10,253 bases of DNA from an uncultured Prevotella sp. Its GTDB lineage: Bacteria; Bacteroidota; Bacteroidia; Bacteroidales; Bacteroidaceae. Below, one piece after another: positions 1 through 8,900 of this stretch. Numbering within the stretch: position 1 is the first letter of the stretch; each line of letters opens with the position of its first letter. The DNA lies in assembly GCA_905372445.1 (NCBI GenBank), contig CAJPPF010000077.1, positions 1-10,253 of the forward strand. The letters run 5' to 3'. The notes beneath the pieces are model-generated. The model ran no database searches. It was given only the letters and a program-made list of their open reading frames with translations, and was not told the origin of the DNA. A program made the translations under genes and the position numbers.

Positions 1-122
1 TTTTAAATTGTTATATATTTATTTTTCGTATTATCAAAATGTCAATAAGGCAATGTCTTACCGCATAGAAAAGCGCATAAACATCATTCCACCCCAGAGG
101 AGTGGGTATAATAAGCCTATTT
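1..122 (-). other. Leader of a leftward gene lying beyond the left edge
   Basis: This 122-nt stretch has no open frame of note. It becomes very AT-rich towards the edge (leftward it ends ATACGAAAAATAAATATATA then ACAATTTAAAA), like the region just before a Bacteroidota start codon. It contains a small CCAC/GTGG hairpin near 91-105 and a CGCATA direct repeat (62-67 and 73-78). It fits a 5' untranslated leader of more than 120 nt, probably of rpsL if gene order is as in Bacteroides. Confidence 0.4.
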
Positions 123-128
123 GAGGTG

Positions 129-155
129 CAAAGGTACAAACTTTCCGTCAAACAA
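129..155 (-). promoter_or_regulatory. Putative leftward promoter for the gene beyond the left edge
   Basis: Read leftward, TACCTTTG (136-129) is a perfect TAnnTTTG -7 element of Bacteroidota. Upstream a TTG lies at 155-153, with a 16-nt spacer that is a little short for the -33 element, so the upstream half is weaker than the core. A small GTGT-C-ACAC palindrome (170-178) sits further upstream. Transcription would begin near 122 and run off the left edge. In Bacteroides the gene after rpoC and DUF3467 is, as I recall, rpsL of the str operon, making this the probable str-operon promoter; the gene itself is not in the window. Confidence 0.55.
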
Positions 156-178
156 CCTAATTAATCAGGGTGTCACAC

Positions 179-232
179 AAAAAAAAAGAATAGAATTAAG
201 ATAGTTAAATTTCTATTAACTTTCTTTAATAG
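179..232. other. AT-rich segment with A9 tract and two competing hairpins
   Basis: After nine A's (179-187), AATAGAA (189-195) can pair with TTCTATT (211-217), while CTATTAA (213-219) can pair with TTAATAG (226-232) around a 6-nt loop. The two folds share 213-217 and exclude each other. The stems contain almost no G-C pairs and would be weak as RNA. The segment lies 43-96 bp upstream of the leftward promoter core at 129-136, where a bent A-tract or UP-like element would be expected, but that role is a guess. Confidence 0.25.
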
Positions 233-332
233 TAGATTCTTATGCTTTTCATTCAATAATAATCTTCGCACGACAATGGAATTTTTTTTACGGAACAGAG
301 TCGATAGCAGAAGTGCGCTACACTATTAGTTT

Positions 333-420
333 CAAGAAGTGACGGTTGTTGGTTCAAGAACCGTAGGAATCAGCGCCAAGAAACGGCGGTTTTAGAGGCA
401 AGAAATGGCGGTTCTTGAAG
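333..420. repeat. Degenerate tandem repeat, four units of exactly 22 nt
   Basis: CAAGAA recurs at 333, 355, 377 and 399, exactly 22 nt apart. Units 3 and 4 are the most alike (CAAGAAACGGCGGTT and CAAGAAATGGCGGTT); unit 1 keeps CAAGAAGTGACGGTT, and unit 2 keeps CAAGAACCG and then diverges. A further CAAAG at 421 may be a decayed fifth unit. Units 1 and 2 join in the near-palindrome GGTTC-AA-GAACC (351-362). The period is not a multiple of three and no frame uses it, so it is unlikely to be coding. Function unknown. Confidence 0.6.
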
Positions 421-524
421 CAAAGTTCACCGTGCCTTGGTATGCACTGTAAATCAGATAGTTACAAAAGCCTGTCTTCTTGTTTTCGTGTAACGGCAAG
501 TGAGTTTTATATGTACAAAATAAT

Positions 525-571
525 AAAGCCGGAGAGTGAAAAAAAATGTCAAACTGACACTAATCGGCTTT
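525..571 (-). terminator. Stem-loop with nested weak leftward terminator (539-561)
   Basis: An outer stem AAAGCCG (525-531) with CGGCTTT (565-571) is followed, after a symmetric 3-by-3 internal loop, by AGTG/CACT. Alternatively, the leftward strand forms a small hairpin TGTCA-GTT-TGACA (559-547, extendable by a G-U and an A-U pair) directly followed by eight T's (546-539), the layout of an intrinsic terminator with a weak stem. The outer stem's leftward 3' side is also T-rich (GGCTTTATTATTTTG). Either fold could end a leftward transcript begun near 890. The stems are short and AT-rich, so confidence is limited. Confidence 0.4.
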
Positions 572-686
572 TAGAGGAGAATGTTTCAAGTTCAACCCAC
601 ATCATTACGATAGTTCGGAATAAGATTTTTATTATTAGTGTACGGTAAACACATTATAGCAATGAAGCAAGTAGGATGAAACCTGA

Positions 687-704
687 AGGGGCGTGATTTA
701 TCAC
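687..704 (+). repeat. Solo copy of the GGGGCGTGATTTATCAC element
   Basis: The 18 bases AGGGGCGTGATTTATCAC are identical to the core of the element at 746-763 and lie 59 nt to its left in the same orientation. Outside this core the match fades: this copy has A after the final C instead of G, and only scattered identity further out. It is therefore a third, shorter or more decayed copy. It keeps the inner GTGAT-TT-ATCAC palindrome. Confidence 0.7.
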
Positions 705-734
705 ACTTAAGCAATCCTCTGGTAAACAGGCAAT

Positions 735-863
735 CCGACAGGCGTAGGGGCGTGATTTATCACGTTCCGCCTTTGCATTCGGTCCATTTCGTAGCTCTGG
801 AGCAATTATTTGTTTTAACGTAGGGAAGCGGGACGTGATAAATCACGCCTCTACACCTGACGG
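735..863. repeat. 129-bp inverted repeat of two palindromic elements (REPIN-like)
   Basis: The left copy (735-772) and right copy (826-863, inverted) align over 38 nt with five mismatches by eye. Each contains the small palindrome CGTGAT-TT-ATCACG (751-764; inverted at 834-847) preceded by GTAGGGG or GTAGAGG. The 53-nt spacer is centred on another short palindrome, GCTC-TG-GAGC (794-803), which coincides with the centre of the whole element. Single-stranded, the unit would fold into a 38-bp stem with an apical hairpin. Paired inverted palindromes of this kind resemble REP/REPIN elements or a very short MITE. No transposase gene or target duplication is seen, so the class is inferred from form only. 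Confidence 0.65.
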
Positions 864-897
864 CAAATGCCAACCCTTTCTCGACTCGTGGAAGATA

Positions 898-928
898 CAA
901 AACTAATCAGCTTTTACTGGACACCAAT
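898..928 (-). promoter_or_regulatory. Putative leftward Bacteroidota promoter
   Basis: Read leftward, ATTG (928-925), a 19-nt spacer, then TAGTTTTG (905-898) fit the primary-sigma promoter of Bacteroidota (TTTG or TTG near -33, TAnnTTTG near -7). The -33 element lies just beyond the T-rich end of the DUF3467 terminator, so transcription would restart right where it was stopped. The start would be near 890-893. What it transcribes is unclear: the next 500 nt hold only repeats and hairpins, so it could make a non-coding RNA or the long leader of a gene beyond the left edge. Confidence 0.45.
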
Positions 929-934
929 AAAAAT

Positions 935-981
935 AAAAGAGCCATATCAAACTCCGTTTTGAGTGCTGATATGGTTCTTTT
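935..981 (-). terminator. Terminator after DUF3467, possibly bidirectional
   Basis: Arms at 935-949 and 967-981 form a 15-bp stem (AAAAGAACCATATCA read leftward) with one A-C mismatch on the minus strand; the same position is a G-U wobble on the plus strand. Inside, ACTC pairs with GAGT around an AAAACG loop. The leftward 3' side continues into a T-rich run (TCTTTTATTTTTATTGG), typical of an intrinsic terminator. It lies 122 nt beyond the DUF3467 stop. The plus-strand fold also ends in TTCTTTT, so it could work in both directions, but no rightward gene reaches it in this window. Confidence 0.75.
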
Positions 982-1103
982 CATTGTATTTAAAAGCGGG
1001 AAAGTTTCAAATGATATGTCCGTGTTTATCCAAATTGAATCTTGACACGGTCTCTTAAGATTGCGCAGAACGGCTGTCGGCACTGTTATGACCGGTAGCA
1101 TGC

Positions 1104-1418
1104 TTATGCCTGTCCGTTGCCGAAAGGAGCAATGGTGCCGCCCTGTGGTTTCTGTCCCTGATTAAGATCTATCTTACCGAAATGCTGCTCGTACTTCATC
1201 ACGTTGTCCTGAAGGGCAAGGAGAAGACGCTTTGCGTGCTCAGGTGCCATGATGACACGTGCACCGACATTTGCCTTTGGCATTGCAGGGAGCATTGAGG
1301 CGAAGTCGAGGACAAACTCTGTAGGACCGTGAGCTATGAGCGCGATATTTGAGTAGATGCCTTGAGCGATTTCCTTATCTACATTTATCTGAATCTGTTG
1401 ATTATTGTTCTCTTCCAT
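1104..1418 (-). CDS. DUF3467 family protein, RNA polymerase-linked, function unknown
   Basis: This is a 104-residue soluble protein with no signal peptide or membrane segment. It starts at an ATG (MEENNNQQIQINVDKEIAQG) and its core reads GPTEFVLDFASMLPAMPKAN, then VGARVIMAPEHAKRLLLALQ, then YEQHFGKI. The pattern 'EFV-DF---MP--PKA-V--RV-M-PEHAKRLL-AL' is how I recognise the DUF3467 family. The last 18 residues are a low-complexity Gly/Gln/Asn/Pro tail. In Bacteroidales this small gene regularly sits right after rpoC, which suggests a link to transcription or ribosome synthesis, but no biochemical role is known to me. It lies 168 nt from rpoC across a terminator. No clean TTG/TAnnTTTG promoter is visible in that gap, only a loose CTTTGAT...TATTTACC arrangement, so the source of its transcript is unresolved. 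Family assignment is by motif memory. Confidence 0.88.
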   Translation of the reverse strand: MEENNNQQIQINVDKEIAQGIYSNIALIAHGPTEFVLDFASMLPAMPKANVGARVIMAPEHAKRLLLALQDNVMKYEQHFGKIDLNQGQKPQGGTIAPFGNGQA

Positions 1419-1517
1419 AATAGTAATATGTTTTGGTTTGGGTTAAACACAAATCGGTAAATAGACCGCAGTGCGATTTTATTATCAAAGAATAACTGCT
1501 ATCGACCGACTTAGGTT

Positions 1518-1560
1518 AAAAACAAGGGGACAAGACCTCAGAAAGGTAATGTCCCCTCAT
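1518..1560 (-). terminator. Intrinsic terminator after rpoC
   Basis: Read leftward, AGGGGACA (1557-1550) pairs perfectly with TGTCCCCT (1532-1525). The stem can extend outward by two G-U wobbles and one A-T pair, and inside the loop a nested ACCT/AGGT helix (1547-1544 with 1538-1535) caps it. A TTTTT run (1522-1518) follows at once. The hairpin begins 26 nt after the rpoC stop and lies 99 nt upstream of the DUF3467 start. It probably ends most rpoBC transcripts, with readthrough or a separate promoter supplying DUF3467. Confidence 0.85.
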
Positions 1561-1586
1561 TGAATATTTCAATTTAACATGACGTA

Positions 1587-4500
1587 TTAGTCGATGATTG
1601 GATCAGCGTAGTCGAGCACATTCTTACGATTGGCTTCCATACGTTCATGATCCTCCTTTGAGCCTACGATGAGCTTATCCCACTGGCGCAGACCAGTACC
1701 TGCCGGTATGAGGTGACCGCAGATAACGTTCTCCTTCATTCCCTCGAGGTTGTCGACCTTTCCGCGGATTGCACTTTCGTTGAGCACTTTGGTAGTCTCT
1801 TGGAATGATGCTGCAGACATGAAGCTCTTTGTTGCGAGCGCTGCACGTGTGATACCCTGTAGCACCTGTGTGGCAGTAGCAGGAACAGCATCGCGTACCT
1901 GAACGACGCGGAGGTCGCGGCGCTTGAGAGAAGAATTCTCATCGCGTAGACGACGTGCAGTAATCATCTGACCATTGCGGAGGTTCTCGCTGTCGCCGGC
2001 ATCAACGACAATCTTCTTGCCCCAGATACGGTCGTTCTCTTCGAGGAAGTCGAGCTTGTCGATAAGTTCCTGCTCAAGGAAGGCTGTATCGCCTGCATCC
2101 TCGATCTTCACCTTACGCATCATCTGACGTACAATAATCTCGAAGTGCTTATCGTTGATAGCGATACCCTGAAGACGATAAACGTCCTGCACCTCATTTA
2201 CGATATACTCCTGCACAGCGGTAGGACCTTTGATGGCAAGAATATCGCTTGGAGTGACAGCGCCGTCGGAGAGTGGAGTACCTGCACGTACAGCATCTTC
2301 GTCCTGAACGAGGATTTGCTTAGACATGCTTACGAGATACTTACGAATGTCGCCTGTCTTACTGGTAACGGAAATTTCACGATTACCACGCTTAACACGC
2401 TCTATCTTTACGATACCATCGATTTCTGATACTACAGCAGGGTTTGACGGATTTCGTGCCTCGAAGAGCTCGGTCACACGTGGCAGACCCTGAGTGATAT
2501 CACCACCACCGCCAACGGTACGTGGAATCTTAACCAGTGTCATACCGCTCTCTACCTTATCGCCATTCTTAACGATGATATGGCCACCTACAGGGAAGTT
2601 GTATGTTGCAACAACCTGACCATGACTGTCGAGAACATCACAGTGTGGCGCGAGAGTCTTATCGCGCGAGTCGGTTATGACAACGTCCGACATACCCGTT
2701 GTGATGTCGAGCTCTGCCTTGTAAGTCTGTCCCTCGATCATATCGGCGAAACGGATCTTACCAGGATGCTGTGTGACGATAACGGCATTGAATGGGTCCC
2801 ACTTAGCAATGAGGTCGCCCTTGCTTACGTTGTCGCCATCCTTATAATATAGTGACGCACCATAAGGCACAGGAAGGTTAGACATCACGATGCCTGTGTT
2901 TGTATCTACGAATCGGACTTCGGTCAGACGGCTTACTACCATATCCACTTCCTTCTCGTTCTCTTTGAACGGCACCGTACGCAGTTCGTCGAACTCAATA
3001 CGAGCGTCGTTCTTTGCAACGATAGAAGCGTTGGCAGCTGCGTTACCTGCGATACCTCCGGCATGGAAGGTACGGAGTGTAAGCTGCGTACCCGGCTCAC
3101 CAATAGCCTGTGCAGCAATGACGCCGACAGCCTCGCCCTTATGCACCATGCGCTGTGTGGCAAGGTTACGACCGTAGCATTTCTTGCAGACTCCATGGCG
3201 ACTCTCACAAGTAAGTACGGAGCGTATTTCAACCATCTCGATGCCTGCCTCTTCGATTTCCTCACAACGAGACTCTGTGAGTTCCTCGCCTGAAGGACAG
3301 ATGACAGTACCGGTATGTGGATTGATCACATCATGTACGCTTACACGACCGAGAATACGATCGTAGAGAGAAGAGATAACCTCGTCGCCATTCTTCAACG
3401 CACGGCATTCAAGACCACGGAGTGTACCACAGTCGTCGTCGGTGACGATAACATCGTGTGACACGTCAACAAGACGACGTGTGAGGTAACCGGCATCGGC
3501 AGTCTTCATCGCGGTGTCAGCAAGACCCTTACGAGCACCGTGAGAAGCAATGAAGTACTCAAGCACTGACATTCCCTCCTTGAAGTTGGAGAGAATCGGG
3601 TTCTCGATAGTGCTACGCTCGTCGGCACCTGACTTTGTAGGCTTTGCCATCAAACCACGGATACCGGAGAGCTGCTTAATCTGATCCTTGGAACCACGGG
3701 CTCCGGAATCGAGCATCATGAACACAGCATTGAATCCCTGGTCAGCCTCGGTCATCTGCTTCAACAGGACATCGCCAATCTCATTGTTTACATGAGTCCA
3801 TGTATCGATAACCTGCTTGTAACGATCGTCGTCGGTAATCATACCAAGATTATAGTTGTTGGTGATATCCTCGACATTCTGATTACCGCGCTCTACGATA
3901 CCTGCCTTCTCCTCCGGAATGATGATATCATCGAGGTTGAATGACAGACCTGCAACATATGCCATACGATAACCGAGGTTCTTGATACCATCAAGAAATT
4001 CGCACGCCTCTGCCATACCTACAGTATTGATTACCTGCTGGATGAGTCCGCGTAGGGTCTTCTTTGATATGATGTCGTTGAAGAATCCTATTTCCTTTGG
4101 TATGATTCCGTTTACGATGACACGACCTACGGATGTATTGACCATACGCTTCTGGATCTTGCCGTCGACGAGGTCGTCAACGACAACCTTTACCTGAGCA
4201 TGAAGGTCGCACTTTCCCTCGTTGTGAGCGATGATTGCTTCTTCATCACCATAGAATATGAGTCCCTCGCCCTTAGCAGCAGGACGAATCTTTGTGATAT
4301 AATAGAGACCCAGAACCATATCCTGTGAAGGTACGGTGATAGGGTTACCATTGGCTGGGTTAAGGATGTTGTGGCTCTGAAGCATCAGAATCTGTGCCTC
4401 AAGGATAGCCTCATTACTCAACGGGAGGTGGACAGCCATCTGGTCGCCGTCGAAGTCGGCATTGAATGCAGTACATGCCAATGGATGCAACTGAATAGCC

Positions 4501-5900
4501 TTACCCTCGATCATCTTTGGTTGGAATGCCTGTATACCGAGACGGTGAAGTGTAGGCGCACGGTTGAGCAATACCGGATGCCCCTTCATCACATTCTCAA
4601 GGATATCCCAGATTACCGGTTCGCGACGGTCGACAATCTTCTTCGCAGACTTTACCGTCTTCACGATGCCGCGCTCAATGAGCTTACGGATGATGAATGG
4701 TTTGTAAAGCTCGGCAGCCATTAGTTTTGGAAGACCGCACTCGCCCATCTTCAACTCCGGACCTACAACGATAACGGAACGTGCAGAATAGTCGACACGC
4801 TTACCAAGGAGATTCTGACGGAAACGTCCTGACTTACCCTTCAAAGAGTCAGAGAGCGACTTCAACGGACGGTTGCTCTCGCTCTTTACGGCAGACGCTT
4901 TACGACTGTTGTCGAAAAGAGAGTCAACGGCTTCCTGAAGCATACGCTTCTCATTACGGAGGATTACTTCCGGAGCCTTGATTTCAACGAGACGTTTCAG
5001 ACGGTTATTACGGATAATGACACGGCGATAGAGGTCGTTGAGGTCGGATGTAGCGAAACGCCCACCGTCAAGCGGTACAAGCGGACGAAGCTCAGGAGGT
5101 GTGACAGGCAGAATCTTCATGATCATCCACTCAGGACGGTTCACGTCCTTACTGTTACGGAACGCCTCTACAATACGCAGACGCTTCAATGCCTCTGTCT
5201 TGCGCTGCTGGCTTGAATCCTTGTATGCCATGTCGCGGAGTTCGTCAGCGAGCGAGTCGAGATCGAGATCAGCAAGAAGATCATATACTGCCTCTGCTCC
5301 CATCTTGGCAACGAACTTGTTTGGATCATCATTATCGAGGATGTCGTTCTCATAACCAACATAATTGTCGATGATGTTGAGATACTCTTCTTCAGACAGG
5401 AGGTCGTACTTATGAGTACCGTTCATTTCCTCGCCATCATCATTAGTAGTACCGGCAAACGAACCCGGACGAATAACAATGTATTTCTCATAATAGATAA
5501 CTGCGTCCATTCTCTTTGTCGGCATCCCAAGGAGGTAGCCGATCTTGTTTGGCAGAGAACGGAAGTACCAGATGTGAGCCACAGGCACAACGAGCTCGAT
5601 ATGTCCGGCACGCTCACGGCGTACCTTCTTCTCCGTCACCTCTACACCGCATCGGTCGCATACAATACCCTTATAGCGAATACGCTTGTATTTTCCGCAG
5701 GCACACTCGTAGTCCTTTGTAGGACCGAAGATACGCTCACAGAAAAGACCGTCGCGCTCAGGCTTGTAAGTACGGTAGTTAATTGTCTCAGGCTTGGTAA
5801 CCTCACCGTAGGAATTCTCGAGGATTTCCTCTGGTGAAGCCAAGCTGATAGTTATCTTAGTAAAATTGTTCTTTACTTTTGTATCTTTCTTAAAAGCCAT
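1587..5900 (-). CDS. rpoC: DNA-directed RNA polymerase subunit beta'
   Basis: RpoC is the largest RNA polymerase subunit and carries the catalytic magnesium site. The frame is complete at 1437 aa, from ATG ([16 protein letters not shown]) to DPIID-stop. Landmarks in order: N-terminal zinc finger C66, C68, C81, C84 (CACG...CDRCG); the lid/rudder region [19 protein letters not shown]; the catalytic loop N480-ADFDGDQM with D482, D484 and D486; the bridge-helix region [20 protein letters not shown]; the second zinc site C824, C898, C905, C908; and the trigger loop RTFHAGG with H946. Between about 950 and 1130 lies a long insertion with beta-rich repeats, followed by [16 protein letters not shown] (from D1134), which matches the position of the SI3-type trigger-loop insertion of E. 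coli and related bacteria. It is separated from rpoB by 24 nt with no Shine-Dalgarno sequence and is followed after 26 nt by a terminator hairpin. Confidence 0.99.
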   Translation of the reverse strand: MAFKKDTKVKNNFTKITISLASPEEILENSYGEVTKPETINYRTYKPERDGLFCERIFGPTKDYECACGKYKRIRYKGIVCDRCGVEVTEKKVRRERAGHIELVVPVAHIWYFRSLPNKIGYLLGMPTKRMDAVIYYEKYIVIRPGSFAGTTNDDGEEMNGTHKYDLLSEEEYLNIIDNYVGYENDILDNDDPNKFVAKMGAEAVYDLLADLDLDSLADELRDMAYKDSSQQRKTEALKRLRIVEAFRNSKDVNRPEWMIMKILPVTPPELRPLVPLDGGRFATSDLNDLYRRVIIRNNRLKRLVEIKAPEVILRNEKRMLQEAVDSLFDNSRKASAVKSESNRPLKSLSDSLKGKSGRFRQNLLGKRVDYSARSVIVVGPELKMGECGLPKLMAAELYKPFIIRKLIERGIVKTVKSAKKIVDRREPVIWDILENVMKGHPVLLNRAPTLHRLGIQAFQPKMIEGKAIQLHPLACTAFNADFDGDQMAVHLPLSNEAILEAQILMLQSHNILNPANGNPITVPSQDMVLGLYYITKIRPAAKGEGLIFYGDEEAIIAHNEGKCDLHAQVKVVVDDLVDGKIQKRMVNTSVGRVIVNGIIPKEIGFFNDIISKKTLRGLIQQVINTVGMAEACEFLDGIKNLGYRMAYVAGLSFNLDDIIIPEEKAGIVERGNQNVEDITNNYNLGMITDDDRYKQVIDTWTHVNNEIGDVLLKQMTEADQGFNAVFMMLDSGARGSKDQIKQLSGIRGLMAKPTKSGADERSTIENPILSNFKEGMSVLEYFIASHGARKGLADTAMKTADAGYLTRRLVDVSHDVIVTDDDCGTLRGLECRALKNGDEVISSLYDRILGRVSVHDVINPHTGTVICPSGEELTESRCEEIEEAGIEMVEIRSVLTCESRHGVCKKCYGRNLATQRMVHKGEAVGVIAAQAIGEPGTQLTLRTFHAGGIAGNAAANASIVAKNDARIEFDELRTVPFKENEKEVDMVVSRLTEVRFVDTNTGIVMSNLPVPYGASLYYKDGDNVSKGDLIAKWDPFNAVIVTQHPGKIRFADMIEGQTYKAELDITTGMSDVVITDSRDKTLAPHCDVLDSHGQVVATYNFPVGGHIIVKNGDKVESGMTLVKIPRTVGGGGDITQGLPRVTELFEARNPSNPAVVSEIDGIVKIERVKRGNREISVTSKTGDIRKYLVSMSKQILVQDEDAVRAGTPLSDGAVTPSDILAIKGPTAVQEYIVNEVQDVYRLQGIAINDKHFEIIVRQMMRKVKIEDAGDTAFLEQELIDKLDFLEENDRIWGKKIVVDAGDSENLRNGQMITARRLRDENSSLKRRDLRVVQVRDAVPATATQVLQGITRAALATKSFMSAASFQETTKVLNESAIRGKVDNLEGMKENVICGHLIPAGTGLRQWDKLIVGSKEDHERMEANRKNVLDYADPIID

Positions 5901-5924
5901 GTTCTTTTATTGTTTAAGACATGA

Positions 5925-8900
5925 TTAATCCATTTTTACACTCAGACCAAGACCACGGAGCTCATGCAAGAGCACGTTGAGAGACTCTGGAATACCAGGT
6001 GTCGGCATTGCGTCGCCCTTGACGATAGCCTCGTATGTCTTCGAACGGCCTACAGTATCATCAGACTTCACAGTCAGGATTTCCTGCAGAACATGTGAAG
6101 CACCGAATGCCTCAAGAGCCCAGACCTCCATCTCTCCGAAACGCTGACCACCGAACTGTGCCTTACCACCGAGTGGCTGCTGTGTGATGAGAGAGTAAGG
6201 ACCGATAGAACGTGCGTGCATCTTATCCTCTACCATGTGACCAAGTTTGAGGAAGTAGGTGATACCTACTGTCGCCGGCTGGTCGAAACGCTCACCTGTC
6301 TCACCGTCATAGAGATGGGTTGAACAATAGCGTGGCAGACCTGCCTTGTCGGTCCATTCGTTGAGGTCGTCGATGTGTGCACCATCGAAGATAGGAGTAG
6401 CAAACTTAACACCGAGTTTCTTGCCGGCAGCACCGAGGACAGCCTCGAAGATCTGTCCAAGATTCATTCGTGAAGGCACACCAAGCGGATTAAGTACCAA
6501 GTCAACCGGACGACCATCTTCCATGAACGGCATGTCCTCTTCGCGTACAATCTTCGAAACGATACCCTTGTTACCGTGACGACCTGCAAGCTTATCACCT
6601 ACACCGATCTTACGCTTCTTTGCTATATATACCTTTGCCATCTGCAGGATGCCGGAAGGGAGGTCGCTGCCAATGGTTATGGCAAACTTGCGACGCTTAA
6701 GCTCTGCATCAAGCAATTTATACTTACGTATGTAGTTCATAATGAGCTTCTGGATGAGCTTGTTGGCGTGCTCATCGTCAGTCCACGCATTTGACTGAAT
6801 GCCATCGTACTCGAGATTCTTCAGAGCTGGAATAGTGAACTGCGAGCCCTTATTAATAATCTCTGCACCGGAATAGTCTTTGATGCCCTGACAAACCTTA
6901 TTCTCTGTAAGAATCATCAGTTTGTCGACAAGGATATCCTTAAGGTCATTGTTCTTTGCCTCGTACTCCTCCTCAAGCTTTGCGAGAAGTATCTTATCCT
7001 GTTTCTTCGACTCACGTGTCTTTACGGCACGAGAGAAGAGTTTCTTATCAATGACAACACCTGAGAGTGAAGGATTGGCTTTGAGTGAAGAGTCCTTAAC
7101 ATCGCCAGCCTTATCGCCGAAGATAGCACGAAGCAGTTTCTCCTCTGGCGAAGGATCAGACTCTCCCTTTGGAGAAATCTTACCGATCATGATATCACCT
7201 GGCTCTACACGAGCACCAACACGGATGATACCGTTCTCGTCAAGGTCCTTGGTAGCCTCTTCCGATACGTTTGGAATGTCGGCAGTGAACTCCTCTACAC
7301 CGCGCTTTGTCTCGCGAACGTCGAGTGAGTACTCATCAACATGGACAGAGGTGAGTACATCCTCGCGGATAACACGCTCTGAAAGCACGATAGCATCCTC
7401 ATAGTTGTAACCCTTCCAAGGCATATAAGCGACAAGGAGATTACGTCCGAGTGCAAGCTCGCCGTTCTCTGTAGCGTAGCCTTCTGTAAGGATATCGCCC
7501 TTCTTCACACGTTGTCCCTTATTACATATTGGACGGAGGTCAATAACCATGTTCTGGTTTGTACGGCGGAACTTAGGAATACGGTATTCCTTCAACGCCG
7601 GCTCGAAACTGACGAACTCCTCTTCCTCTGTACGATCATAGAGAATACGTATGGTTGTTGCATCGATATAATCGATTACACCATCGCCTTCAGCAGTGAT
7701 CATCGTACGAGAGTCCTCGCACACCTGCTTCTCAAGACCTGTTCCTACTATAGGAGCATCATTATGAAGAAGTGGCACTGCCTGGCGCATCATGTTACAT
7801 CCCATGAGTGCTCGGTGACCGTCGTCATGCTCGAGGAATGGAATGAGTGCTGCTGAAACAGACGCGATCTGCTGTGGAGCAACGTCCATGAGTGACACCT
7901 GGGTAGGAGGCACTACTGGGTAGTCGGCATCCTGACGGCACTTAACGACCTTACGGATGAAAGAACCATCCTCACGAAGCGGAGCATTGCCCTGACCTAT
8001 GATTACCTTTTCTTCCTCCTCTGCCGTAACATAAAGGACATCATCGTTCTTCATATCAACAGTAGAGTTTTCTACCTTACGGTAAGGTGTCTCGATGAAT
8101 CCAAGGTCGTTGATCTTTGCATACACACAGAGTGAAGAGATCAAACCGATGTTTGGACCTTCAGGTGACTCAATAGGGCACAGACGACCGTAGTGAGTAT
8201 AGTGTACGTCTCGAACCTCGAAACCTGCACGCTCACGAGAAAGACCACCAGGACCGAGGGCAGAAAGACGGCGCTTGTGTGTCACCTCGGCAAGTGGGTT
8301 CGTCTGGTCCATGAATTGTGATAGAGGGTTTGTTCCGAAGAATGAATTGATAACGCTCGAGATAGTCTTTGCATTAATCAAATCAGTTGGAGTGAACACT
8401 TCGTTGTCACGTACATTCATACGTTCACGGATAGTACGGCTCATACGAGCAAGACCTATCGAGAACTGGTTTGCCAACTGCTCGCCGACGGTGCGTACAC
8501 GACGGTTTGACAGGTGGTCAATATCATCTACACTGGCTTTAGAGTTTACCAGATTGATGAGATACTTGATAATCTCGATGATGTCATCACGTGTAAGGAC
8601 ACGTGTTGCCATATCTGTTTCAAGATGAAGTTTCTTATTTATACGATAGCGCCCCACCTCACCAAGGTCATAACGCTTATCAGAGAAGAACAGGTTTGTG
8701 AATACCTCACGGGCACTGGCTTCATCGGCAGGGTCTGCATTACGCAACTGACGATAAATGTATTCGACGGCCTCCTTCTCACTGTTACTTGGATCTTTAG
8801 AGAGGGTATTGAAAATGATTGCATACTTACTTGCTGTATCCTCATCCTTGTGAAGGAGAATCACACCTGCACCACTATCAAGAATATCATTCACATTATC

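Larger units (their letters stand above)
1..1103. other. 1.1-kb non-coding region left of DUF3467
   Basis: No convincing protein gene is present on either strand. The open frames here are at most 77 codons, begin at doubtful starts, run through hairpins and repeats, and match no family I know. The region instead holds promoter-like sequences, terminator-like hairpins, a palindromic repeat family and a 22-nt tandem repeat, each listed separately. Stretches 240-330, 425-520, 575-685 and 982-1103 show nothing I can name, apart from a small CCGTGT/ACACGG inverted repeat at 1020-1050. Confidence 0.7.

Noticed and set aside
333..420. Possible CRISPR array
   Set aside because: The 22-nt period is continuous repeat with no 30-40 nt unique spacers, the repeats are degenerate, and no cas gene is in view.
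415..648. Plus-strand 77-codon open frame in the left intergenic region
   Set aside because: It starts at a TTG inside the tandem repeat, runs through the stem-loop at 525-571, has no recognisable motif, and no promoter or start context was found.
907..1101. Minus-strand 64-codon open frame just after DUF3467
   Set aside because: Its 3' half is translated from the DUF3467 terminator hairpin and T-rich tract, and the peptide matches no family I know. It is best explained as chance in a 3' untranslated region.
6922..7404. Plus-strand 160-codon frame antisense to rpoB (similarly 8514-8993)
   Set aside because: Ser/Arg-rich composition and full overlap with conserved rpoB codons show that these are shadows of the rpoB reading frame.
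8230..8330. Possible rifampicin-resistance change in rpoB
   Set aside because: All the main resistance positions (Q474, D477, H487, R490, S492) carry the sensitive-type residues. The few differences from E. coli nearby (for example L491 for isoleucine) look like normal lineage variation.
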